Shown piece after piece: positions 1 through 6,132 of a stretch of DNA of 10,198 bases (the stretch's first letter is position 1; every line of letters begins with the position of its first letter). The position numbers and the translations under genes are program-made. Origin of the DNA: Firmicutes bacterium UBA6132 (lineage in GTDB: Bacteria > Bacillota_A > Clostridia > Tissierellales > Sedimentibacteraceae); NCBI GenBank assembly GCA_002435835.1, contig DIVM01000061.1:23461-33658 (forward strand). The letters run 5' to 3'. A model generated the notes under the pieces. That model ran no database searches and was not told the origin of the DNA. It worked only from the letters and a program-made list of their open reading frames with translations.

Positions 1-1131
1 TTAGGTGCAGGATCTGCTTATGTGGAGTCAGCACTTGCTCAAGTTTGGAAAGAAGATATTGGTGGTGAATATCGCGGTGGACCGGCTTTTTATATAGAAA
101 AGGGATTAAAAAGCAAACTTGTTGCAACAATTTTTACTGTTGCAGTTATAATTGCATGTGGTTTTACAGGACCTGGAGTTCAAGCTTTTAGCATAGCAGA
201 TTCATTTAAAAATGCATTTGGCATTGCTCCTCTATACACAGGTATAGCTGTAGCTGCACTTTTTGCAGTTGTGCTTTTTGGTGGAGTTAAAAGAATTGGT
301 AAGTTTGCTGAAATAGTCGTTCCTATTATGGCAGGCGCATATATTATAATTGCACTTGCTATATTAGCAGTTAATTTCACAAAAATCCCAGCAATGTTTG
401 CATTAATTTTTTCATCAGCATTTAATATGAATGCAACTTTTGGAGGAATATTCGGAAGTGCAGTTTTATGGGGAATCAAAAGAGGATTATATTCTAATGA
501 AGCAGGTCAAGGTACGGGTGCTATTGCAGCAGGTGCAGCTGAAGTTTCTCATCCTGCTAAACAAGGTCTTGTTCAGGCATTTTCAGTGTATATAGATACA
601 TTGTTTGTTTGTACTGCAACTGCAATAATGATACTTTCTACTGGAATGTACAATGTAGCAGATGGAAATGGTGGTTTCATAGTTGAAAATCTTCCTAATA
701 TTCAGCCAGGTGTTGGTTTTACACAATTTTCAATTGATACAATGCTACCAGGAATTGGAGCACCTTTTATTGCAATAGCTGTTTTCTTCTTCGCATTTAC
801 TACATTATTATCATTTGGTTATTACGCAATGTCAAACGTTGCATTTCTTTTCAAGAACAGTAAAAACCTTGGCACTATAAGCAACATAGTTAGAGTAGTT
901 CAGATTATAATGGTTGTGATTGCTTCTGTTAAAACTTCAGAATTTGCTTGGAATTTAGCTGATATTGGTGTAGGTATGATTGCATGGATAAATATTTTGT
1001 CAATTCTCGTACTTGGAAAATATGGATTTGCAACATTAAAGGATTATGAAGAACAAAAGAAAATGGGACTGGATCCGGTTTTTATTCCTGAGAGATGCGG
1101 AATTAATAATCTCCTTTATGGCATAAAATAA
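1..1131 (+). CDS. Sodium:alanine/glycine symporter, AGCS family (5' partial, frameshifted near the 3' end)
   Basis: This is an inner-membrane secondary transporter that imports small neutral amino acids with Na+. The frame is open from base 1, so the N-terminal part lies upstream; the GTG at 22 is internal. Family landmarks are clear: an ESALAQ-like segment followed by EYRGGPAFYIEKG near the visible start, the GVKRIGKFAEIVVPIMA stretch at about 285-345, and the highly conserved RGLYSNEAGQGTGAIAAGAA loop followed by HPAKQGLVQAFSVYIDTLFVCTA at about 481-615. Several hydrophobic segments fit transmembrane helices. The frame stops at 1129-1131 after GINNLLYGIK, but a family-like ending (PLWHKITKEIYPEELAKL...) continues in another frame to 1187, which points to a one-base loss near 1111. 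The next genes on the strand suggest amino-acid or peptide use. The family assignment is secure; the exact substrate is not. Confidence 0.93.
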   Translation, partial: LGAGSAYVESALAQVWKEDIGGEYRGGPAFYIEKGLKSKLVATIFTVAVIIACGFTGPGVQAFSIADSFKNAFGIAPLYTGIAVAALFAVVLFGGVKRIGKFAEIVVPIMAGAYIIIALAILAVNFTKIPAMFALIFSSAFNMNATFGGIFGSAVLWGIKRGLYSNEAGQGTGAIAAGAAEVSHPAKQGLVQAFSVYIDTLFVCTATAIMILSTGMYNVADGNGGFIVENLPNIQPGVGFTQFSIDTMLPGIGAPFIAIAVFFFAFTTLLSFGYYAMSNVAFLFKNSKNLGTISNIVRVVQIIMVVIASVKTSEFAWNLADIGVGMIAWINILSILVLGKYGFATLKDYEEQKKMGLDPVFIPERCGINNLLYGIK

Positions 1132-1187
1132 CAAAGGAAATTTATCCTGAAGAATTAGCAAAACTACAAGAAAAACTAAAAAAATAA
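1113..1187 (+). other. Out-of-frame C-terminal tail of the AGCS symporter
   Basis: Reading from 1113 in the third frame gives PLWHKITKEIYPEELAKL followed by QEKLKK and a TAA at 1185-1187. AGCS proteins commonly end with a GIKNA-x-LW-x-xITKE type tail, so GINN in the main frame joined to xPLWHKITKE in this frame rebuilds a normal ending if one base is restored just before 1111. The evidence is the sequence plus family knowledge; whether the lesion is biological or a sequencing error cannot be decided here. Confidence 0.75.
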
Positions 1188-1230
1188 AGACATAATGAAT
1201 AATAAAAATTAGCTATAAGGGGGATGTATA

Positions 1231-1539
1231 ATGATTATTGACGGTAATACAAAAGAAAAAGAAGCTTTAGAGGCATATCGCAGAGGAGAACATTTGCTTT
1301 ATAAAAAACTTCAAGATGAATTTGTAGCAGAATTAAGAGAAAGTGTAGGAAAAGAAGACCATTGCAGTTGCAATGAACCATGTAAATTTCATGGAAAATG
1401 CATGGAATGTGTTTCAATTCACAGAGCACATAGAGACCATATTCCTAATTGCTTCAGAAGTTTAGTTAATGAGAGAATTGAAAAACTTTCGGAATTAACA
1501 GAACATAGTTTTGTGGAACAAATAAAAAATAGTAAATAA
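1231..1539 (+). CDS. Small Cys/His-rich protein, probably metal-binding
   Basis: A 102-aa cytoplasmic-looking protein with no signal peptide or membrane segment. The centre holds six cysteines (residues 45, 47, 51, 57, 60, 74) and histidines at 44, 54, 64, 67 and 70, arranged as CSCNEPCKFHGKCMECVSIHR and then AHRDHIPNC. That spacing fits a structural zinc site. The N-terminal and C-terminal thirds are charged and probably helical. I recall close relatives in Clostridia as short conserved proteins, sometimes carrying an unsupported 'LPS biosynthesis' label; no function is established. The start is set by a strong AAGGGGG ribosome site at 1217-1223. It follows the symporter by 43 bases from the true tail end, so cotranscription is possible. 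The coding call is strong; the function is unknown. Confidence 0.82.
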   Translation: MIIDGNTKEKEALEAYRRGEHLLYKKLQDEFVAELRESVGKEDHCSCNEPCKFHGKCMECVSIHRAHRDHIPNCFRSLVNERIEKLSELTEHSFVEQIKNSK

Positions 1540-1558
1540 TAATGAATATGTAATTGAT

Positions 1559-1600
1559 TTAATGACAGCTGTAATAAGAATTATTACATGTTATCATTAA
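1559..1600. promoter_or_regulatory. Intergenic stem-loop between the Cys-rich gene and rocB
   Basis: The arms TGTAATAA (1570-1577) and TTATTACA (1581-1588) pair perfectly around a GAA loop. Outer arms TTAATGA (1559-1565) and TCATTAA (1594-1600) pair across a small internal mismatch. No clear U-tract follows, so it is a weak terminator candidate; it could equally be an mRNA processing or operator site ahead of rocB. Confidence 0.4.
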
Positions 1601-1649
1601 ATCTTTAACGATTTGAATAAATTAATGTACATTATATTAGGAGATCATC

Positions 1650-3293
1650 ATGAAATTATCTGAAAGAATTGAAAAAAATTTATTAAATTATTTAAAAGCA
1701 ATAACACATACTGGAACAGAATTAGAGAGAAATAATGAGGTCTTCTTTAAAAATTGGTTTGAATCGGTGCCTTATTTGAAAGAAAATTCAGAGTATTGCG
1801 GATTTCATGATATTGAAAATGACTATTTGCAGAGAAAATCACCTTGGGCATTATTAAAAGGAGAGGGCAATAAAACTATAGTTATGATTCATCATACAGA
1901 TATTGTGGATGTAGATGATTACGGGAAATATAAGGAATATGCTTATAAACCATATGAATTAGAAAAATTATATAAAGAAGAAAATATTGAATTGGACGAA
2001 GCAACAAAAAGGGATTTGCATTCTGGAGAATGGTTATTTGGTAGGGGTGCGTCCGATATGAAAGGTGGAGGCTCCATTGAACTTTCTATGTTTGAGGAAT
2101 ACTCTGAAAAAGAAAATTTTAATGGGAATATCCTTTTGCTTGGAGTACCTGATGAAGAAAACTTATCTGCAGGCATGCGATCAGCGACTAATTTATTAAA
2201 AGATTTAAGAGAAAAATATAATTTGGAATATGTTTTGCTTTTAAATGTTGAGCCACATGAAAGAATTGTTGAAAATGAAATAACTATATATGATGGTTCT
2301 GTAGGTAAAATTATGCCTATATTCCTGGTGCGTGGTAAACTCGCACATGTTGGACAAATTTACAAGGGTTTTAATCCAATAAATTTATTATCAGCAATAG
2401 TGAGAAAAACTGAATTAAATCCAGACTTTATTGAAAAGGGTGGAAATACTGTTACTCCTCCACCAGCATGGCTATACTTTAAGGATAGAAAAGATATATA
2501 CGATGTATCATTACCTCTGTTAGCAGGTGGATATATGTCCATTTTATCTCTTACAAGATCTCCAAAGGATATTTTAGAACAGTTAAAAAAAATTAGTGAA
2601 GTAGCCTTTAAAGAAGTAATATCAGATATGGAATTAAGCTATGAAAAATACCGAAGTATGACTAATTTGGACTATGGTAATATGGAATGGAAGCCAAATG
2701 TAAAATATTATGGCGAAATTTATAAAGAAATTGTTGCAGAAAAAGGTCAATCATTTATAAATGAAATAGCAGAATTTCAAAAACATATAGAAGAAAAAAT
2801 CAACTCAAATGAAATATCAAGAATTGATGGCGCTTATATGTTGATGGAAAAAACTCTTGAATATTATAGTGATTTGTCTCCAATTGTCGTAATTGCATTA
2901 GCACCGCCTTACTATCCAAGCACAAATAATTCTATGCTTGATAATGCAGAAGAGATTAATGAGCTTATATCTGAATTGGATAAGTATTCTAAAGCTGAAA
3001 TAGGGAACGGAATTTACACACAAAATTATTTCACTGGAATATCTGACTTAAGCTATGGTATGTTTACAGCTGATAAAGAGAATATTGATTATATCAGCAA
3101 CAATATGCTTTTCTGGGGCGATATGTATTATATTCCACTAGATAGTATAAAAGAACAATCCATGCCAGTTTTAAATGTAGGACCTTGGGGTAAGGATTTG
3201 CATAAATACACTGAGAGAGTTTTTAAAAAAGATCTCTTTGAAAATACTCCGAAACTTATAAATTTTATAGTTAATAAAATGTTAGGGAAATAA
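1650..3293 (+). CDS. rocB: RocB-like M20 family metallopeptidase
   Basis: A 547-aa predicted cytosolic zinc hydrolase of the M20 family, close in length and motif pattern to the arginine-utilisation protein RocB (about 566 aa in Bacillus). Visible metal/catalytic motifs in order: HHTDIVDVDDYG (H82, D84), RGASDMKGG (D136), PDEEN (E169/E170), LNVEPHE (E201), and a C-terminal GPWGKDLHKY with H518 as the likely last ligand. The set is complete, so it is probably active. RocB proteins are genetically linked to arginine/ornithine catabolism, but their exact reaction is poorly defined. The start is supported by AGGAG at 1640-1644, with suitable spacing to the ATG. The nearby symporter fits an amino-acid-use neighbourhood. 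The original terminator lay about 27 bases downstream and has been split by the mobile element. Confidence 0.9.
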   Translation: MKLSERIEKNLLNYLKAITHTGTELERNNEVFFKNWFESVPYLKENSEYCGFHDIENDYLQRKSPWALLKGEGNKTIVMIHHTDIVDVDDYGKYKEYAYKPYELEKLYKEENIELDEATKRDLHSGEWLFGRGASDMKGGGSIELSMFEEYSEKENFNGNILLLGVPDEENLSAGMRSATNLLKDLREKYNLEYVLLLNVEPHERIVENEITIYDGSVGKIMPIFLVRGKLAHVGQIYKGFNPINLLSAIVRKTELNPDFIEKGGNTVTPPPAWLYFKDRKDIYDVSLPLLAGGYMSILSLTRSPKDILEQLKKISEVAFKEVISDMELSYEKYRSMTNLDYGNMEWKPNVKYYGEIYKEIVAEKGQSFINEIAEFQKHIEEKINSNEISRIDGAYMLMEKTLEYYSDLSPIVVIALAPPYYPSTNNSMLDNAEEINELISELDKYSKAEIGNGIYTQNYFTGISDLSYGMFTADKENIDYISNNMLFWGDMYYIPLDSIKEQSMPVLNVGPWGKDLHKYTERVFKKDLFENTPKLINFIVNKMLGK

Positions 3294-3319
3294 TATGATT
3301 TATGGATAACATAAAATAT

Positions 3320-3332
3320 AAAAAAAGAAGAT
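3320..3332 (+). terminator. Left half of the disrupted rocB/HD-GYP bidirectional terminator
   Basis: AAAAAAAGAAGAT here is the exact reverse complement of ATCTTCTTTTTTT at 7692-7704. With the element and one target copy removed, the two arms sit 16 nt apart and form a 13-bp stem with a T-run on either strand, ideally placed between the convergent rocB and HD-GYP genes. In the present sequence the arms are about 4.36 kb apart, so this terminator should no longer fold efficiently. Confidence 0.75.
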
Positions 3333-3336
3333 ACCT

Positions 3337-3344
3337 ATTGATTT
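3337..3344. repeat. Target-site duplication, left copy (ATTGATTT)
   Basis: ATTGATTT directly abuts the outer base of the left inverted repeat and recurs in the same orientation at 7680-7687, abutting the right inverted repeat. An 8-bp duplication is usual for several DDE insertion-sequence families. Confidence 0.88.
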
Positions 3345-3369
3345 ATAACGGGTTCTGTTTTGAGGTGCA
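3345..3369 (+). repeat. Left terminal inverted repeat (IR-L, 25 bp)
   Basis: It begins ATAACGGGTTCTGTTTTGAG and continues with GTGCA. It is the exact reverse complement of 7655-7679. Matching stops immediately inside, where the two ends diverge. The GGTTCTGTT core superficially resembles IS6-family ends, but the transposase inside does not look like an IS6 enzyme. Confidence 0.9.
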
Positions 3370-3397
3370 TTTCGACCAAAATTTAACATTTTATCAT

Positions 3398-3436
3398 AAA
3401 AAAAAATGACTGTTTTTCACACAGTCATTTTTTTTT
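3398..3436. terminator. Bidirectional terminator inside the left end of the element
   Basis: A perfect 15-bp stem (AAAAAAAAATGACTG at 3398-3412 with CAGTCATTTTTTTTT at 3422-3436) and a 9-nt loop, with a run of T on either strand. It lies 28 bases inside IR-L and no gene of the element ends nearby. Its evident effect is to stop readthrough from rocB into the element, replacing the terminator the insertion split. Confidence 0.85.
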
Positions 3437-3477
3437 ATAATAACAAGCAATTTATGCTTTTAAATTTAATTATTTTT

Positions 3478-3581
3478 ATAAATTCACACAAAGTTTCGCA
3501 TAACTAAAATCACTGTTAATAAATTTATTAACAGTGCGAATTTACATGTGATTTTATATGTGAATTTGAATGCGATTTTGT
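3478..3581. repeat. Inverted array of 12-bp repeats (iteron-like) around a palindrome
   Basis: Four abutting 12-bp units run on the plus strand: GTGCGAATTTAC (3534-3545), ATGTGATTTTAT (3546-3557), ATGTGAATTTGA (3558-3569) and ATGCGATTTTGT (3570-3581). On the minus strand lie GTGTGAATTTAT (3478-3489), ATGCGAAACTTT (3490-3501) and a weaker CAGTGATTTTAG (3504-3515). The consensus is about ATGYGAWTTTNN. The plus-strand run ends exactly where the promoter -35 hexamer begins, which is the expected position for a repressor or transposition-complex binding array. The likely binders are the small RHH-like protein or the transposase; this is inferred. Confidence 0.65.
3511..3536. repeat. 26-bp perfect palindrome
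   Basis: CACTGTTAATAAA (3511-3523) is followed directly by its reverse complement TTTATTAACAGTG (3524-3536), with no spacer. There is no T-run, so a terminator role is unlikely. It sits at the centre of the inverted 12-bp repeat array and ends inside the first plus-strand unit, which suggests an operator or protein-assembly site. TTCGC at 3495-3499 and GCGAA at 3536-3540 add outer symmetry. Confidence 0.8.
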
Positions 3582-3609
3582 TTGAAATTTATATTACTTG
3601 TGTTATAAT
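3582..3609 (+). promoter_or_regulatory. Sigma-A-type promoter for the transposition genes
   Basis: A -35 TTGAAA (3582-3587), a 16-bp spacer, and a consensus -10 TATAAT (3604-3609). Transcription would start near 3616, leaving a leader of about 118 nt before the first gene. The -35 box abuts the last 12-bp repeat, so a protein on the array would probably compete with RNA polymerase. Confidence 0.7.
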
Positions 3610-3622
3610 ATTAGGTACAACC

Positions 3623-3694
3623 ATTGATATTGCTTTATATTAACCGAACATCATTTGTAAATTATATTTTACAAATTTATTATATCATATCAAT
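3623..3694 (+). promoter_or_regulatory. Structured mRNA leader upstream of the RHH-like gene
   Basis: An inner hairpin pairs ATTTGTAAA (3653-3661) with TTTACAAAT (3668-3676) around a 6-nt loop. Outer arms ATTGATAT (3623-3630) and ATATCAAT (3687-3694) enclose it. The fold lies within the predicted untranslated leader and ends about 27 bases before the ribosome site. It might limit transposase expression from readthrough transcripts; no ligand-binding RNA family is recognised. AT-rich DNA makes chance pairing possible. Confidence 0.35.
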
Positions 3695-3733
3695 ATTATT
3701 TTACAAGATTATTTAAATTAAGGAGAAAAATCA

Positions 3734-4039
3734 ATGAATCCCATTAAACCTAAATACATAAATTCTGTTAAAGTTGATTGGAAAATATCTAAATATAGCA
3801 AGCAAATAGTCAGCCTTTATGCTAAATATACTAAGTATGATGAAAATGAAATTGTTGATAAATTAATACTTGATATACTTGAAGATAAAAATTTTGTAGA
3901 ATGGTTAAATACCAGAAGGTATCAAAAGAAAATTCAAGAACTAATGCTTAACTCTTCTGATATTATCGAGTCAGATGGTCAAATTATATTGGGAGGAGAG
4001 ACTATTTTTGAAGAAACTCAAGAAGATAGCGAAATATGA
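3734..4039 (+). CDS. Small probable ribbon-helix-helix DNA-binding protein
   Basis: A 101-aa protein with a strong AGGAG ribosome site (3721-3725) eight bases before the ATG. Residues about 12-18 (VKVDWKI) look like the DNA-contacting beta strand, followed by helix 21-33 (YSKQIVSLYAKYT) and helix 36-50 (DENEIVDKLILDILE); the strand-helix-helix order and the AKYTKYDENEIVDK turn fit the MetJ/Arc/CopG fold. The rest (EWLNTRRYQKKIQELM and an acidic tail) is unassigned. It is first in the element's operon, just downstream of a 12-bp repeat array, so a repressor or transposition accessory role is a reasonable inference. Its last 32 bases overlap the transposase gene from the preferred TTG start, which suggests translational coupling. 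Being a real gene is likely; the fold is a motif-based guess. Confidence 0.75.
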   Translation: MNPIKPKYINSVKVDWKISKYSKQIVSLYAKYTKYDENEIVDKLILDILEDKNFVEWLNTRRYQKKIQELMLNSSDIIESDGQIILGGETIFEETQEDSEI

Positions 4040-5957
4040 AGACATAGAAATAACCAGCAAAAGTCCGTTTCCAGAAGAAGTCATAGAAGAAAGAGATAAG
4101 GAATATCTTAATCTTTCAGATATTGAATTCAAAAAGAAATATAGAGGTTACTTATATACACCTGTTATATTAGAGTTGCCAGATGGAAAACTTAAGGTGC
4201 AGTATAACTTTTGCAACAATACTTTTTGCAAATGGTATGGACAGTCACAGCATAAGTATGAAAATATAAAAAGCAAACCGTCAAGATATAAGTTAGTTAG
4301 TGCAAATGATTCAGAAGATTCAACGATTCATTGTAATGACATTACTTATGATACTACAAGTGGTGTGGTACTCGGTAACAAAACATCTACTATTTCTAAC
4401 TGGTCAATTTCCGAAGAAATAAAAAGATTAATAACAATAAATTCTGTTGTGCCACATGAACCTGAATATAGATTCCATAAAGAAGGATGTAAATATACTG
4501 ATAAAACTCCTTTTGCAGATATTGAGCAGTTTTGTAAAAGGGGAAAAAGTAATACAAATTCTATCAAGTACCAGTGTAAGGAATGTAAAAAGATAACCAA
4601 TGTCCTACCTGAACAAGATGAATGCTTTAATTATCATCAAAAAAGAAATGATATATTGATTCAGTTTGCAAAGGACATAATTAGCAGAACACCAGTTAAA
4701 CGAACTTGTGAGAAACTTGGAATAGGGTCGGCTACATATTATAACAAATTAGAATGGCTATATAAAAAATGTCTTGAATTTAATCAAAGATATGAAACTG
4801 AAGTCTTGAAAAATAGGGAGTTTGATGAAATTTGGATAAATACCGATATGTTCATTTATAATCTAAATAATATAAGGAAAAAAGGGCATGGAGGAGAAAG
4901 AACTATTGGTGTTAAAGAAAAGAAAATGCAAACTTATGCTATAGCAAGTGCAGATTTAAAAACTGGATATGTATTTCAATCAGATATTGCCTATGATTAT
5001 TATGTAAATTTAGACGAGGTTGAAAACGACACAAAGATTTATCATTGTGACCACAGTTATCCCTTTTTGAGGAAAAATGATAGATTGAAATATTCTTATT
5101 GTCCACAAACGCCAACTAAATTCGATAGCCAAAGTATTATTGAATATGAGTCTGAATTGGCTGAATATGATAATAGGAAAAAATATGTTGAAGGATGTCA
5201 TGTAAAGCCTCAATATACTGCGATAGCACACTATTTTCTTTTAAAGAGAACTATAAATTCAAAGAAATGGAATTTTGTTTCAGACGATGATTCAACATTA
5301 CAAAGTAGCATTTTTAGAGTATTTAAAGATAAATTTCAATCTGAAAATGCATTATATTTTACATGTCAATGTGAAAAAACACTTACATTAGAAGAATCAG
5401 GCAAAGAAGCGTTTAGAAGCAGAATTGAACTTAAAAATTGGGCAAGAGATAACAAATTAAAAAATATCGGGCTTTGGGAGATAGGAGAAAAGAAATTAGC
5501 TTCAGAAGTTTGTTTAGAAAACCTTTATGACTATATAGCAGATAGAGGTATTAATTACCCTGTCAGAGGTAGCAACCATATAATGCATCCTTTACCAGAT
5601 AAAGATGAAGGCATAAGATGGATAAATTTAATAAGTTATGCAAAATATCTGTCAAATGATGAATTAGCAAATCTGATAATGCAAGTAAACAGCAGAGCCA
5701 TAAATAACTTTTTTCAAGAGGTCAGAAGAAAAATTTCAATATTAGAAAGACCAATTGTGACAGCCAGAGGTGATGGTAAAAGTTATATATATGCCAATTA
5801 TAATCCTAAATACGCACAGCAAATGCTAACTATTTTTAGGACATTTTATAATTTTTGTTGGAAGACTAAGGTTGGAAATAAGAAACTTACTCCTGCACAA
5901 TGTTTAGGTATTGCAAATAAAGCATATGATTATAAAGATATAATATATTTTAGGTAA
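4008..5957 (+). CDS. Large zinc-ribbon/HTH/DDE-like transposase of the element
   Basis: A 649-aa protein if read from the TTG at 4008, which follows a strong GGGAGGAG site (3991-3998); the in-frame ATG at 3975 has no ribosome site and would add 11 residues. In order: a first cysteine pair (C69, C74), a zinc-ribbon-like set (C161, C176, C190, C193; YQCKECKK), a helix-turn-helix near 230-246 (VKRTCEKLGIGSATYY), then a DDE-like region. Candidate acidic catalytic residues are D280 in WINTDMF, one of D426-D428 in FVSDDDSTLQ, and E571 or E580 in FFQEVRRKISILERP. The C-terminus (KSYIYANYNPKYAQQ, YNFCWKTK, LTPAQCLGIANKAYDYKDII) resembles the ending of many insertion-sequence transposases. Its place between perfect inverted repeats supports the role. 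It would bind the ends and move the element by cut-and-paste or copying; the exact chemistry and family are unknown. Confidence 0.83.
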   Translation: MKKLKKIAKYEDIEITSKSPFPEEVIEERDKEYLNLSDIEFKKKYRGYLYTPVILELPDGKLKVQYNFCNNTFCKWYGQSQHKYENIKSKPSRYKLVSANDSEDSTIHCNDITYDTTSGVVLGNKTSTISNWSISEEIKRLITINSVVPHEPEYRFHKEGCKYTDKTPFADIEQFCKRGKSNTNSIKYQCKECKKITNVLPEQDECFNYHQKRNDILIQFAKDIISRTPVKRTCEKLGIGSATYYNKLEWLYKKCLEFNQRYETEVLKNREFDEIWINTDMFIYNLNNIRKKGHGGERTIGVKEKKMQTYAIASADLKTGYVFQSDIAYDYYVNLDEVENDTKIYHCDHSYPFLRKNDRLKYSYCPQTPTKFDSQSIIEYESELAEYDNRKKYVEGCHVKPQYTAIAHYFLLKRTINSKKWNFVSDDDSTLQSSIFRVFKDKFQSENALYFTCQCEKTLTLEESGKEAFRSRIELKNWARDNKLKNIGLWEIGEKKLASEVCLENLYDYIADRGINYPVRGSNHIMHPLPDKDEGIRWINLISYAKYLSNDELANLIMQVNSRAINNFFQEVRRKISILERPIVTARGDGKSYIYANYNPKYAQQMLTIFRTFYNFCWKTKVGNKKLTPAQCLGIANKAYDYKDIIYFR

Positions 5958-6132
5958 TTTGTATTTGTAGATAGACATTTCAGAAATTTAATAAAATAAG
6001 ATATTTACAAATTATGGTATTATTTTAACTAAATCTGTTATATAATTATGATAGTTGATTCGTAATATTCATATATTAAGACACATAAGTAGTATTAAAC
6101 GAATAAAATAATCATCTTATATATAGGAAAAG
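5958..6132. promoter_or_regulatory. Spacer between transposase and lipoprotein gene, weak promoter candidate
   Basis: No terminator follows the transposase stop. A TATAAT lies at 6041-6046 and an overlapping TATGAT at 6047-6052, the latter 17 bp after a poor -35-like TTTAAC (6024-6029). AATTTGTA (5956-5963) and TACAAATT (6006-6013) could pair across 42 nt. The lipoprotein gene may thus have its own promoter, but the case is weak in such AT-rich DNA. Confidence 0.3.

Noticed and set aside
1540..1649. A sigma-54 promoter ahead of rocB, as in Bacillus roc operons
   Set aside because: No GG-N10-GC pair of the -24/-12 type is visible; a TATATT near 1635 is too close to the ribosome site to be useful.
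3345..3369. Assigning the element to the IS6 family because its ends contain GGTTCTGTT
   Set aside because: IS6 transposases are about 230 aa and lack this architecture; here the enzyme is about 650 aa with cysteine clusters, and the rest of the inverted repeat differs.
3478..3581. A CRISPR array
   Set aside because: The units are only 12 bp, abutting, degenerate and on both strands, with no spacers and no cas genes.
3975..4039. Programmed -1 frameshift fusing the small protein and transposase
   Set aside because: The downstream frame is +1 relative to the upstream one, and a strong ribosome site with a TTG start offers a simpler route.
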